Assembly: GCA_043753895.1 (NCBI GenBank)
Contig: JAYUWK010000037.1
Span: forward strand, 1-64,000
Length of the DNA stretch: 64,000 nt
Direction of reading: 5' to 3'
Source of the DNA: WLMZ01 sp043753895
Lineage (GTDB): Bacteria > Actinomycetota > Acidimicrobiia > Acidimicrobiales > Ilumatobacteraceae
Under the pieces are notes generated by a model. The model searched no databases. It worked only from the letters and a program-made list of their open reading frames with translations, and was not told the origin of the DNA. This document shows positions 24,410-34,062 of the stretch, piece after piece (positions within the stretch are counted from its first letter, which is position 1; each line of letters opens with the position of its first letter). Position numbers and translations under genes: made by a program.

Positions 24410-25279
24410 ATGGAAACACGCCGGCTCGGCCGTACCGAACACAACAGCAGCGTTGCCGTCCTCGGTGGCGCGACCTTCTGGAAGGCGACACCTGAGCAGG
24501 CCGAGGCCGCGCTGCATCTCGCGTTGGAGCGCGGCGTGAACCACATCGACATCGCGCCCTCGTATGGCGTGGCCGAGGACGCGGCAGGACCAACGATCTC
24601 GAGCTTGCGCGATCGGCTGTTCATCGGTGAGAAGACCGGCCGCAGCCATCCAGATGGCGTTCGCGCCCAACTGGAGACATCGCTCACCAAGCTCGGCTGC
24701 GACAACTTCGACCTGTATCAGGCACACGGAGTCACCGGGCTCGACGTTCTCGACGAGCGATCGACGGCAATCGAGGCGATGTTGGGCATGCGCGACGAGG
24801 GTCTGTTCCGTTTCGTGGGCATCACTGGCCACGACCTCGGCGCACCACGTGCGCATCTCGAGGCACTGCGCAGATGGAATCTCGACACCGTGATGTTCCC
24901 GCTCTATCCGCGGGTGTACGCCGATCCGGTCTACCGCGACGACGTCTTGGCGTTGCTCGCAGAATGCACGGCTCGTGACGTTGGGGTCATGGTGATCAAA
25001 GCTGCGGCCAAGCAACCATGGGGCGACCAGACCCCGACGCACTGGACCTGGTACGAACCACAGACCAGTGTGGAAGGCATCACGACCGGCATCCGCTTCG
25101 CACTGTCCCACCCAGGCGTTCACGCGTTCTGCACCCCGGGCGATCTGCAGTTGCTGCCCACTGTGCTCGATGCAGCCGAGGCCTTTGTCACCCTCACCGA
25201 CGAGCAGCGACTACACGCCGTCGAAGCAGCGGCTGGCGATGCGATGATCTTCCCGCTGGAAGAACACGCCAAAGGGTAA
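24410..25279 (+). CDS. Aldo/keto reductase
   Basis: A 289-residue TIM-barrel NADPH-dependent reductase. LGRTEHNSSVAVLGGATFW is the family opening, the catalytic region is GVNHIDIAPSYG (Asp and Tyr of the tetrad at about 47-52), and DLYQAHGV supplies the His. The usual Lys site reads FIGEKTGRS. Downstream it deviates from classic reductases but resembles the many AKR-like proteins with GITGHDLGAPR. Reduces aldehydes or ketones; substrate unknown. A clean ATG is at 24410. Confidence 0.88.
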   Translation: METRRLGRTEHNSSVAVLGGATFWKATPEQAEAALHLALERGVNHIDIAPSYGVAEDAAGPTISSLRDRLFIGEKTGRSHPDGVRAQLETSLTKLGCDNFDLYQAHGVTGLDVLDERSTAIEAMLGMRDEGLFRFVGITGHDLGAPRAHLEALRRWNLDTVMFPLYPRVYADPVYRDDVLALLAECTARDVGVMVIKAAAKQPWGDQTPTHWTWYEPQTSVEGITTGIRFALSHPGVHAFCTPGDLQLLPTVLDAAEAFVTLTDEQRLHAVEAAAGDAMIFPLEEHAKG

Positions 25280-25342
25280 GCCGTGACACCGGCTCGGCGC
25301 CCCCTAGATCTGCGGTGGTGCGCGAGTTCTAGACTCCCCCAC

Positions 25343-27058
25343 ATGCGCCAACTCAGCGGTATCGATGTCAGCTTCCTGAACATGGAGACCCCCACCACCT
25401 TCGGGCACGTATCGTCGTTGAACCTGTACGACCCCACCGGCGCGCCCGGCGGCGCTGGGCTGGAGGCGACCAAACAGATCATCCTCGAACGCATCGATCA
25501 ACTCGCGCCATTCCGCCGCCGTCTGGTCGAGGTTCCTCTCGGACTCGACCTGCCGTACTGGATCGAGGACCCCGAGTTCGACATCGACTTCCATGTCCGC
25601 CACCACGCGGTGCCGCCACCAGGTAACGCCGAGCAACTCGCCGAGGTGGTCAGCCGCATCGTGGCGCGACCACTCGATCGGGGCCGCCCGCTCTGGGAGC
25701 TGTACGTGATCGAAGGCGTCGAGAACGGCACCCTCATCGCTCAGCTCACGAAGGTGCACCACGCGGCCATCGACGGCGCCGCCGGGGCCTCGATGTTGGC
25801 CGCGATCCTCGACCCCAGCCGCGACTACCGGCCTACCGGCCACCTCGCACCTTGGACGCCGGGCACGGTGCCCAGCGACGAGGAGCTGATGCGCATCACT
25901 GCGATGGAGTACGTACGTCGACCGGAGAAGATGATCCGGTTGTCGGTGCGCAGCATTCGTGAGCTGGCAGCGTCGACTCAAATCGGTGGCCTTCGGGCCT
26001 TGGCAGATCTGATCGCACAGCCGATGCCGGGCTGGTTCGGGCGGATGATGCGCGAACGTCTTCGCGGCCAGAACTCCGAGGCCGATCACCCACCGGCGCT
26101 TCCGACCACTCAGGCGCCGCGCACGCCGTGGAATCATCCGATCACCCCGCACCGTCGATTCGCCAACACCACGATTCCGCTTGACGACGCCAAGCGCGTG
26201 CGCCGCCAGTTTGGTTGCACATTCAACGACGTGGTGATGGCACTGTGCTCTGGGGCATTGCGCCGTTACCTCATTCTGCACGACTGCCTGCCCGAGGAAC
26301 CGCTCATCGCGATGGTGCCGGTCAGCGTTCGCAGCGGTGACGAGACCGATGCGTACCAGAACCGGGTGTCGGCCCTCCTCGCTGATCTGGCCACCAACGA
26401 CGCCGACCCGGTGTCGCGCCTTCGACGGATTCAGGAATCGATGACGGCCGCGAAGGGTAGCTTCGCTGCGATCCCTGCCGAGACACTGCAGGACTTCACA
26501 CAGTTCGCACCCCCGGCGATCGCGGCGCGGGCCATGCGGATGTACAGCCGGCTGCGTATCGCCGACCGGATGAATCCTCCGTTCAACATCATCATCAGCA
26601 ACGTGCCGGGACCCAACTATCCGCTGTTCATGGCAGGCGCCGAGCTAAAGCACTTCTATCCGGTGTCTGCGCTCGCCGATGGCCAGGGTTTGAACATGAC
26701 CGTGCAGAGCTACAACGGCAACCTCGACTTCGGCTTCATCGCGTGCCGCGATCTCGTGCCCGATCTGTGGATCATGACCGATCTGCTCCATGAGGCGATG
26801 GACGAGCTGTTGGCGTGCTGCGCGCCCGTTGATGCCCCAACAGCGACCAAAGTTGTCGCCAAGAAGGTGCCCACCAGAAAGTCTGCTGCGAAGAACGCTG
26901 CGGCCAAGAAAGCCTCGCCAACGAAGGCACCCACCAAGAAGCCGGCACCCACCAAGAAGGCTGCTGCGAAGAAAGCCTCGCCGACGAGGGCGCCCACCAA
27001 GAAGCCTGCATCCACGAACGCTGCGGCCAAGAAAGCCTCTGCGCTGCGGGCGAGATGA
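25343..27058 (+). CDS. WS/DGAT wax-ester synthase/diacylglycerol acyltransferase with a Lys/Ala-rich histone-H1-like tail
   Basis: 571 residues from ATG at 25343. The first ~495 are a normal WS/DGAT: the start RQLSGIDVSFLNMETP, catalytic VHHAAIDGAAG (HHxxxDG, near 139-145), and PFNIIISNVPGPNYPL near 412-427. It esterifies fatty alcohols or diacylglycerol with acyl-CoA to make storage lipid at the membrane. Unusually, about 70 further residues follow, made of repeats such as KKAAAKKASPT and KAPTKKPAPTKK. This Lys/Ala/Pro tail resembles histone H1 and actinobacterial HupB/Lsr2-like tails. It may bind DNA, acidic lipids or the droplet surface. The stop overlaps the next start (ATGA). Confidence 0.92.
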   Translation: MRQLSGIDVSFLNMETPTTFGHVSSLNLYDPTGAPGGAGLEATKQIILERIDQLAPFRRRLVEVPLGLDLPYWIEDPEFDIDFHVRHHAVPPPGNAEQLAEVVSRIVARPLDRGRPLWELYVIEGVENGTLIAQLTKVHHAAIDGAAGASMLAAILDPSRDYRPTGHLAPWTPGTVPSDEELMRITAMEYVRRPEKMIRLSVRSIRELAASTQIGGLRALADLIAQPMPGWFGRMMRERLRGQNSEADHPPALPTTQAPRTPWNHPITPHRRFANTTIPLDDAKRVRRQFGCTFNDVVMALCSGALRRYLILHDCLPEEPLIAMVPVSVRSGDETDAYQNRVSALLADLATNDADPVSRLRRIQESMTAAKGSFAAIPAETLQDFTQFAPPAIAARAMRMYSRLRIADRMNPPFNIIISNVPGPNYPLFMAGAELKHFYPVSALADGQGLNMTVQSYNGNLDFGFIACRDLVPDLWIMTDLLHEAMDELLACCAPVDAPTATKVVAKKVPTRKSAAKNAAAKKASPTKAPTKKPAPTKKAAAKKASPTRAPTKKPASTNAAAKKASALRAR

Positions 27059-28197
27059 CCACGCCCGTAAGCGGTCACTGCGACAAGTCTTTTCTGGCCG
27101 TACGCGATGAGTTCGCCCGCAACTTCGCCGAACGCGGCGAGGTGGGCGGTGCCGTGTGCGTGATGGTGCGCGGCCGCGTTGTCGTCGACCTCGTCGGCGG
27201 CGATACGGCAGCCGCTGATGATCCCGCAGCACGGGCATGGCAGCACGACACGATCGTGAATTTCTATTCCGTCGGCAAGGCCCTGGTCGCACTGCTTGCT
27301 CTGCAACTCGTCGATGCGGGACTCATCGGCCTCGACGATCCCATCGCATCGGTGTGGCCCGAGTTCGCAGCAGGCGGCAAGCAGCAGGCAACCCTTCGCC
27401 ACGCGCTGTGCCACCGAGCCGGAGTACCCGCCATCCGGCAGCGACTCACCAACGACGATCTCTGGCACTGGGAGCGGATGACGTCGGCGCTCGCCGCAAC
27501 CCAGGCATGGTGGGAGCCGGGCACTCGGCACACGTACCACACCAACACCTATGGCCATCTCGTCGGCGAGATCGTACGACGCGTCACCGGCGAAATGCCC
27601 GCTGATCGCCTCCGTTCGATCACGGCTCCACTCGATGCCGACGTGTGGTTCGGTGTGCCCGAATCCGGGCAGACTCGCTGCGCAGATGTGATCTGGGCGC
27701 CAAGCCACGCGATGGGTGCGATCGACCTCGACGCCCTCACCGGCGAGCCGCTGATGATCGCTTCTGGCTATTTCAATCCGCCGGGCTATTCATCGGCCGG
27801 GGTCGTCAACTCTGCGCAGTGGCGTGGCGCGCAGGTTCCCTCGACCAACGGCCACGGGTCCGCCACCGGGGTGGCACGGTTGTATTCAGCACTGCTCGAA
27901 CCGGGTCGGCTGCTGTCGGCCGATCTCCTCCGCGAGGCAACTCGGATTCAATCCGAGGGCTATTGCCCCGTGCTCGGCGAGGACGCCGTGTTCGGTCTCG
28001 GCTTCAAACCCACTACGCCACGACGCCCTTTCGGGCCCAACCCGCGGAGCTTCGGCCACTTTGGCACCGGCGGCGCACTGGGTTTCGCTGACCCCGATAC
28101 CGGCGTGGCCTTTGGCTACGTGATGAATCACGTGATCCCCCGCTGGCAGAGCACTCGCAATCGTGCGCTCATCGACGCCGTCTTCGCCTCGCTCTGA
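27055..28197 (+). CDS. Serine hydrolase of the beta-lactamase/esterase family
   Basis: A 380-residue class-C-beta-lactamase-like esterase or carboxylesterase. The SxxK motif is FYSVGK (about 65-70) with nucleophile Ser, the Y-x-N-like element is in TYHTNTYGHL, and the third motif region is FGHFGTGGALGFADPD near the C-terminus. No signal peptide is seen, so it is probably cytoplasmic, acting on esters and not on penicillins. It is translationally coupled to WS/DGAT by a 4-base overlap, which suggests a role in lipid turnover. Confidence 0.88.
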   Translation: MTTPVSGHCDKSFLAVRDEFARNFAERGEVGGAVCVMVRGRVVVDLVGGDTAAADDPAARAWQHDTIVNFYSVGKALVALLALQLVDAGLIGLDDPIASVWPEFAAGGKQQATLRHALCHRAGVPAIRQRLTNDDLWHWERMTSALAATQAWWEPGTRHTYHTNTYGHLVGEIVRRVTGEMPADRLRSITAPLDADVWFGVPESGQTRCADVIWAPSHAMGAIDLDALTGEPLMIASGYFNPPGYSSAGVVNSAQWRGAQVPSTNGHGSATGVARLYSALLEPGRLLSADLLREATRIQSEGYCPVLGEDAVFGLGFKPTTPRRPFGPNPRSFGHFGTGGALGFADPDTGVAFGYVMNHVIPRWQSTRNRALIDAVFASL

Positions 28198-28241
28198 CTG
28201 CCTCGCTCTGACTGCCTCGCTTTGACTGCCTCGCACCGACC
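28186..28241. repeat. 14-bp tandem repeat, four copies, at the end of the serine hydrolase gene
   Basis: GCCTCGCTCTGACT occurs twice from 28186, then GCCTCGCTTTGACT and GCCTCGCACCGACC. The first copy encodes the last residues and stop of the hydrolase; the first three copies carry CTCTGA or TTTGA. It looks like slippage duplication of a gene end. Confidence 0.8.
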
Positions 28242-28260
28242 ATCACGCGCTCTCGAACGG

Positions 28261-28313
28261 CGGGGGTGTGGTGGATAACCCACGTGTGACGTTGTTATTG
28301 CACCACACCCCCG
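28261..28313. terminator. Large inverted repeat, probable bidirectional terminator
   Basis: CGGGGGTGTGGTG (28261-28273) and CACCACACCCCCG (28301-28313) are perfectly complementary over 13 bp with a 27-base loop. It lies between the convergent serine hydrolase and GMC oxidoreductase genes. There is no clear U-tract. Confidence 0.6.
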
Positions 28314-28320
28314 GGCAATG

Positions 28321-29766
28321 TCAGCGGCGCGCGGCATCGATCATGAAGCTCGCGACTCGTTCGGCCACCATCACGGCAGGCAGATGGGTGTTCGCCCGCG
28401 GAATGTCGGGGAACACGCTGGCGTCGCAGACGTGCAGGTTCTCATAACCATGGACGCGACAGCGCTCGTCGACCACGGCGAACTCGTCAGCCACCGGACC
28501 CATCCGGCAACTGGAACTGGCATGCACGTAGTCGGCCACGTGCGCGCCAAGCCACGTATCGAACGCTGCGTCGTCGTGCGGCAGCGCAGCGAGCGGGGTA
28601 CCGATGCCATCGATGTACACGGCCTCGGCGACACGCTGGAACGACGCCGTCTCGGCCAGACGGGCCATGTGCCGCACGGCTTCGCGCAGATGGCCGAGAT
28701 CGCGTTCGTCGGACAGCATGTTGAAGCGTACGGACGGCTCGTCAAGCGGGTCTGTGCTCTGAAGCGACACCGACCCCGTTGAATGCACCGACATGATCGC
28801 GGCCATGAGCAGACCGAGACCAGCCGCGCCTTCGGCGCGTCCGAGGTGGTTTACCGGGAGAAGTTGCAGATCGGCATCGCCGTTCGACGACGACCATCTG
28901 AGCATCGTGGCCACGGCAAGCGAACCCGGGTCGTTTCGTGACGTTTCACGCAGTGCGAGCGTGACGCTGGCCGAAGCGTGATCGCGGAGACCGCGACCCA
29001 CACCCGGCAAATTGACGCCACTCCGGAGCAGCACCGCCGGCGAATGAATTGCCCCCGCAGACACCACGACCTCGGCGGCCTCGATGATCTCGCCGTCGAT
29101 CAAACGCACCCCGACGGCGCGTTGGCCGTGAAGGACCACACGATCTACGAGCGCATCGCCGCGCACCGTGAGATTCGTCCGATCACGCGCAGGTTCGAGG
29201 TACGCATCGTTCACCGAGACCCGCCGACCGTTCACACGGGTAAGCCACGCAGGACCCGCGCCCAAAGCTGAGGGGACCAGTGCATCGGAGCAGTACGGAT
29301 GTCCCAGCGACTGTGCCGCCTCCACGAGCGCACGGTCGACACTCCCCCATTCGTCGGGCTGCGCCTGAGTGAGCGGTACCGCTAGCGAAGCGAACACGGG
29401 AGCCACGTCGCGCCACGACCACCCGCTACATCCGAGATCGCGTTCCCAATGGTCGTAATCGTCGCGCTGGCCCCACAGGCCGATCATCGCGTTCACTGCC
29501 GACGACCCACCGACGCCACGGCCACGCTGATACACACGACCGGGAGTGTCGCCGGTGCGTTGCGCCACGAGGTGGTCGAAGATGCGACCGGGCTCGCTCA
29601 ACGCATCGAAGAACGAGTTACCCGCAACGCTCTGCGGAGTGTCCACGCTGCGATGATCGGGGCCAGCGTCGAGGAGCAAGACCCTGCGATCCGGGTCCTG
29701 CGACAAACGTGCGGCGAGCACGGTGCCGGCCGAGCCGGCACCAACGATCACCGTGTCGAATCGCAT
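28321..29766 (-). CDS. GMC family FAD-dependent oxidoreductase
   Basis: 481 residues from ATG at 29766; the longer frame has low-complexity, unrelated residues. FAD is bound through VIVGAGSAGTVLAARL (about 6-21) with the downstream LLLDAGPD acid, and GRGVGGSSAVNAMI is GMC signature 1. The C-terminal motifs ASSSCRMG, with the catalytic His at the start of the preceding HASSS, and the later SVFPDIPRANTHLPAVMVAERVA (NTHLP with the second active residue) are present. GMC enzymes oxidise alcohols, choline or sugars. It is 4 bases after the SDR gene, which is likely in the same transcript. Confidence 0.92.
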   Translation of the reverse strand: MRFDTVIVGAGSAGTVLAARLSQDPDRRVLLLDAGPDHRSVDTPQSVAGNSFFDALSEPGRIFDHLVAQRTGDTPGRVYQRGRGVGGSSAVNAMIGLWGQRDDYDHWERDLGCSGWSWRDVAPVFASLAVPLTQAQPDEWGSVDRALVEAAQSLGHPYCSDALVPSALGAGPAWLTRVNGRRVSVNDAYLEPARDRTNLTVRGDALVDRVVLHGQRAVGVRLIDGEIIEAAEVVVSAGAIHSPAVLLRSGVNLPGVGRGLRDHASASVTLALRETSRNDPGSLAVATMLRWSSSNGDADLQLLPVNHLGRAEGAAGLGLLMAAIMSVHSTGSVSLQSTDPLDEPSVRFNMLSDERDLGHLREAVRHMARLAETASFQRVAEAVYIDGIGTPLAALPHDDAAFDTWLGAHVADYVHASSSCRMGPVADEFAVVDERCRVHGYENLHVCDASVFPDIPRANTHLPAVMVAERVASFMIDAARR

Positions 29767-29770
29767 CCGC

Positions 29771-30628
29771 CTACCCCACTGCCTGCGGTGGCTGGGCTTG
29801 GGGTGATTGAGCCTGCGGTGGCTGGGCCGGGGGTGGCTGGGCCTCGGTCCAACGCCGGTGTACATCTGCGAACATCTGCGGCGAGGGCAACATCTGCAAC
29901 GACGCACCACCATCGACGCACAAGGTCTGCCCGGTGATGTAGTTGGCATCTGGGCCACAGAGGAACAGTGCCGCCCGGGCGATGTCGGTGCTGCTTCCCA
30001 TCCGGCCGAGCGGCGTGACCTCGCGCAACGCCTGGATGGCGGGCTCGAAACGGAAGATGCGCTCGGTCATCGGGGTCTCGATCAGTGATGCAGCAACGGT
30101 GTTGAAGCGCACCTGCTGCGAACCATATTCCACGGCAGCGATCTTCGTGGCATACTCGACGCCGGCCTTCGCGCTGGCGTAGGCGGCGAGTCCACGAGAC
30201 GGATTGTGGGCAGTGAGCGAACTGATCGACAAGAATGCGCCTCCACCCGCAGCCGCCATGGCGTTGCCGAGGTGACGCATGCAATACAGGGCACCGCTGA
30301 GCTGCACTGCCAACATCGCGTCGAGCTTCTGCGGCGTGAGATCGGCAATGGCAGTGCTCTGCTCGTACCCGGCGCAATTCACAGCGATGGTGACCTTGCC
30401 GTACGCGTCGACCGCAGAGCCCACCAACGCCTGCACCTGATCGTCGTCGGTGATGTCGCAGTCGACGCCGAGGCCGCCGATGGACTCCGCAACCTGGTTG
30501 ACGAGTTCGATCCGCCGACCGCCCACCACCACCGTTGCGCCCTCTGCGGCGAAGAGCCGTGAGATCGCCTCACCGAAACCGCTGTGCCCGCCGACAACGA
30601 CTGCAACCTGTCCATCCAAAGTCCCCAT
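29771..30628 (-). CDS. SDR family oxidoreductase with a Pro/Gln-rich tail
   Basis: 285 residues from ATG at 30628. The Rossmann motif VVGGHSGFGEAI replaces the usual TGxxxGIG (G-G-H-S-G-F-G), NCAGYE stands for NNAG, and the active site has SISSL (Ser) and YASAK (Tyr, Lys) with the catalytic spacing. A cofactor Arg in GGRRIE suggests NADP. So it should reduce or oxidise an alcohol, possibly together with the GMC enzyme. The C-terminus has a repeat of PPQAQ-type units about 24 residues long (29771-29850) that is not part of the fold. Confidence 0.92.
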   Translation of the reverse strand: MGTLDGQVAVVVGGHSGFGEAISRLFAAEGATVVVGGRRIELVNQVAESIGGLGVDCDITDDDQVQALVGSAVDAYGKVTIAVNCAGYEQSTAIADLTPQKLDAMLAVQLSGALYCMRHLGNAMAAAGGGAFLSISSLTAHNPSRGLAAYASAKAGVEYATKIAAVEYGSQQVRFNTVAASLIETPMTERIFRFEPAIQALREVTPLGRMGSSTDIARAALFLCGPDANYITGQTLCVDGGASLQMLPSPQMFADVHRRWTEAQPPPAQPPQAQSPQAQPPQAVG

Positions 30629-30689
30629 GAGCAGCAATCTAGTGCCGCGACGGCGGGCGGAGCGTGGCAGCGCGATCGCGGCTAAGGCG

Positions 30690-33275
30690 TCAGGTCAGCG
30701 GAAACTGCGGCGGCACAATCGACGATTCGAACGGATCGTACTGGCGCGAGCTTGCGGCGATTTCACGATTCCTGTCGAGCAGGAGTTGCACGATCGCGTC
30801 GTCGTCGTGAGCAATTCCGGCGGGCCATCCGTAGGCCTCTGCCACAGCGGCATCGAGTTGGCGGTGGAGCAGGCCAAGATCGGCATACGCGCCATCGTCG
30901 ATTCTGTTGTACAGCTCGGTGAGGCCGATCTGTGCAGCGAGGCAGATCTCCTCGCGTCGCGCAATCATTCGGCGGGCTCATTCGGCCACGGCTTCGGTGG
31001 CCGATGCCGACGCATCGTCGGGCCAAGGGAATGTCTCGAACACCGTTGTCGGAACCGTTTGCCGGTTCGCACCGCAGCCACATATCGGGTCTTGCCCGTC
31101 AAGGCAGCGCGCATGGTCGGGCGCGGGCGGCCGAAACGCCACCACAGTGTTCGAAAGCCCACGTCCTCGTTTGCATCGCGCTTTGGCTTGACCCGCTCGC
31201 GAACGATCATCAGCGCAGCCGGATACTGCATCGACGCCTCGAGCGACCGGCTGTCGAAGTTGATGATCCATCGGCGCGCCTGCTGCTGAGGGTCTTCGGC
31301 AATGTCCTCGCCCGTTACATACGGGGACACGACGTCGGCGTAGGCGGCTTCGGTGGAGGCGAGCAGCGTCGACGCTTCAGCTGCGGTGATGATGAATCCA
31401 TCACCGACGGGGATGGGGCCCTGAAAGCTGCGCCCCGTATTGGGTAACAGCTTGGCCACCTGACCGGTAGAGCGTTCGGGTGTGCGTAGCTCGGCAGTGA
31501 TGCCCGCAACGACGACACCGTCGAGGATGAGCGGGTCCACCTGATCGGGCCGCTTGGCCCAGTTCACCAGGCTCACATGCACCTTGGCTTCGCCAGGCCA
31601 TTTCTGACTGGATACCGCATCGGTGATGACGCCGCCGTTCATCTCGATGTACTCCAGCGACGCTGAGCGCGCCTTGTTCTGCGAGATCGAGTTCGTTCCG
31701 ACAAGACCCGCACGCTGGCCGACGCGCAGGTGATCGTGCGCCTTTCGGAACCAGTACACGCAATAGTCCTTGACCCCCACTTTGAACACCGTCTTGAGCA
31801 TGTCGATGTAGGAATCGCCACGGGCGTTGCGCACGAGTTGCGAACCGAGAAACGGTGGATTGCCGATAATGCAGTCGACACTCGGCCAGGGCTTGATCAG
31901 CGCATCGCCCACCTCGATTCCCTTCATATCCACCAGCGGCAGCACCGGCTCGGCGGCGCCAAAGCGATCGGACATCTGCTTGTGTCCCATCCACAGGGTG
32001 ACTCGAGCGATGAAGGCCGAGATCGGCTCCAGCTCGATGCCACAGAGGTTGTCGAGCCGGAAGTACGGCAACGGCCCCTCGGGCGCGGCCTGACCGGTTG
32101 ACGCTGCCAACGCCACGATGCGCTTCTTGCAGTCGGATTCCAACTGACGCAGTTCGCGATACGCGACATACAAGAAGTTGCCGCATCCGCACGCAGGGTC
32201 GAGCACCCTGAATGAGCACAGCTCGTCGAGCACGTCACGAGCTTCGGCCGGCGTGGTGGCAGCGTTGACTCGCGACCGCCAGGGCCGCACGATGGTGGGC
32301 CCGACAATCTTCATGATGTCGGACTCGTGTGTGTAATGCGCACCGAGCTTCCAGCGTTGCTCCCTGCCCAGGCAACCCTCCATCAGCGAACCGAAAATCG
32401 TTGGGTCGACGTTCTTCCAGTCGAACATCGCGGCCTCGCGCAGCAGCAGGAGTTCATCGTGATTGAGGTTGACCTTTGCAGGTTTCTCGAACAGCGTTCC
32501 ATTCACGTATCGGGTGCCGGCGAGGATGCCGATGCGCCGTAATCGTCTTGATCGTTAAGCACATCGAAGAGGTCGCCCAGAAGTGCGCGAGATGTGAGCT
32601 GGGGATTGGCGAGCAGCGTGGCGATGATGCGTTGCACCGGATGACCCTCGAGCATTGCGAGATCCTCGGCAAACAGGCACCACACCATCTGCAAGATGAA
32701 TCGCTGGATTTCCTCGGGGGCGGCTGCGTTGCGCGCGCTGAGTTCTCGATACAACACACCGATGGTGTTTGCGGCTTCGGTGGTGATGGCCTTGTTCGTC
32801 GTGCCGAAGAGCGGATCGTGCCCGGCGCCGGCAAGGAACAGAAGCGTCTCGTAGCGATCCGACAACTCGGCGAGTGCGAAGTCGGCGCGCGGTGTTGTCG
32901 GGTACTTTCCCGGCTCCCAGACTTCGAAAAGGCCGAAGGCACAGAGCACGACGTATGGCGGGGCCGGGCGATCGGTCTCGCTATCGGACGAGTTGTGCCA
33001 GTAGTCGAATGCCTGCTTGCGATGCTCAACGAGCTTGGACGCGCGCGAAGGCGCCTTCATTTCGACGATGGCGACGCCGGGGTAGAAGAGATCCATGATG
33101 CCAGTGGACGCGTGCGAGTCCTCGAACAGCGCGCCCGCCGACTTTCGGTTGTTGCCGTAGCACTCGAACAACTCGTTGAGGATGTCTGTGCCTCAGAGCG
33201 TTCGGTGCCCGCATAGGTGCCCCACTCGTGCGCGAACCTGCGCCGGTTCGCCTGGATCTCGGCCCCGGAAAGCAC
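30690..33275 (-). pseudogene. Decayed MmeI-like class I DNA methyltransferase (type IIG/IIL modification-restriction gene)
   Basis: Fragments of one gene are read in several frames. The N-terminal part starts at GTG 33275 (LSGAEIQANRRRFAHEW) and shifts at about 33190 into ECYGNNRKSAGALFEDSH. The next piece (32503-33171) shifts again at about 32540 into GTRYVNGTLFEKP, which carries the methyltransferase core LDPACGCGNFLYVAYREL (motif I) and IIGNPPFLG (NPPF). After VKPKRDANEDVGFRTLWW the frame breaks again and TTVFETFPWPD follows, so about 100 residues of the target domain seem missing. Then an in-frame TGA (30976-30978) precedes ARRMIARREEICLAA. No full-length MmeI-like enzyme can be made. Homology calls are by eye. 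Confidence 0.8.
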
Positions 33276-33288
33276 GCAGGAGACCGGC

Positions 33289-33543
33289 CTACACCAGACG
33301 CTGCTGCGTGCCCGAGAGATACGCCTCTTCGAACAGGGCCTTGTGTGCGTCGGCGAGCGCCTTCGCGGCGGTCCGCAACGCGAGTTCGGTGTTGCGGTCG
33401 CTGCCGAGCAACGCAACCACCTTCACCGCGCGATCGGCCCGGCGCTGCGCCTGCTCGATGTTCAGGAGAGTCTCGGCAACCTCGGCCATCGCGCTCTCGT
33501 GCGCCGCCTGCTCCACTGATCGCTCGTTCGAAGATGCACTCAT
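33289..33543 (-). CDS. Small helical protein upstream of the MmeI-like pseudogene
   Basis: An 84-residue, Ala/Glu-rich protein with a likely coiled coil (VEQAAHESAMAEVAETLLNI). It ends 13 bases before the start of the MmeI-like gene on the same strand. No family recognised; it could be a leftover accessory gene of the modification system or unrelated. ATG start at 33543. Confidence 0.5.
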   Translation of the reverse strand: MSASSNERSVEQAAHESAMAEVAETLLNIEQAQRRADRAVKVVALLGSDRNTELALRTAAKALADAHKALFEEAYLSGTQQRLV

Positions 33544-33669
33544 AGCGACCTACCGCACCCCGTGGCTCGTGCCGCAGCAGGCTGCACTCGGCCTATGACT
33601 TGTGTCGATCTTGTCATGCGGACACGATCGCACATGGGTGCGACACCCTTCGGTGCCCTACCCAATGCG

Positions 33670-33990
33670 TCAGCCAACGAGCATGGCGCGAATGCCGAGA
33701 CCCATGAGGAACAGCCCACCCCCGCCGTAGAGCAGATAGGTCTTGCCCTTCAGTTGTGGTCGATAGCTGTAGATGATCGCCACGGCAATGATCGCGACAA
33801 ATCCGTAGAACGCATGGAACTTCGGGAAGTTGTACTTGTACTTGTTGACCAGTGCTACGCCCATGGCTACCTGGATGAAGATCGCGACCTCGGCGATGCC
33901 GATGAACCACCACAGCGCGCGCGTGCGCAGCACGGGATACTTGTGCGCAGCCAGCGACCAGACGCCTGCGAGTCCGTTGCCGATGATCAC
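33670..33990 (-). CDS. Small four-helix membrane protein, unknown function
   Basis: A 106-residue protein with about four hydrophobic helices: FIGIAEVAIFIQVAMGVALV, FYGFVAIIAVAIIYSY and YGGGGLFLMGLGIRAML are clear. GTG at 33990 is listed, but the same frame continues upstream to the previous stop as AIALIALLLRDLHANWAWFV, which looks like an intact first helix, so a non-ATG start nearer 34050 is possible. It follows the ferritin-like gene on the same strand at 72 bases, or less if the longer start is right. Confidence 0.7.
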   Translation of the reverse strand: MIIGNGLAGVWSLAAHKYPVLRTRALWWFIGIAEVAIFIQVAMGVALVNKYKYNFPKFHAFYGFVAIIAVAIIYSYRPQLKGKTYLLYGGGGLFLMGLGIRAMLVG

Positions 33991-34062
33991 GAACCACGCC
34001 CAGTTGGCGTGGAGGTCGCGCAGAAGCAGGGCAATCAGAGCAATCGCCGCCTTCTCAGATCG

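Noticed and set aside
25304..26281. A minus-strand frame inside WS/DGAT
   Set aside because: Shadow of the acyltransferase, no motif or start signal.
30763..31083. A separate 106-codon gene on the minus strand
   Set aside because: It is another reading phase across the MmeI-like pseudogene; its residues make no protein pattern.
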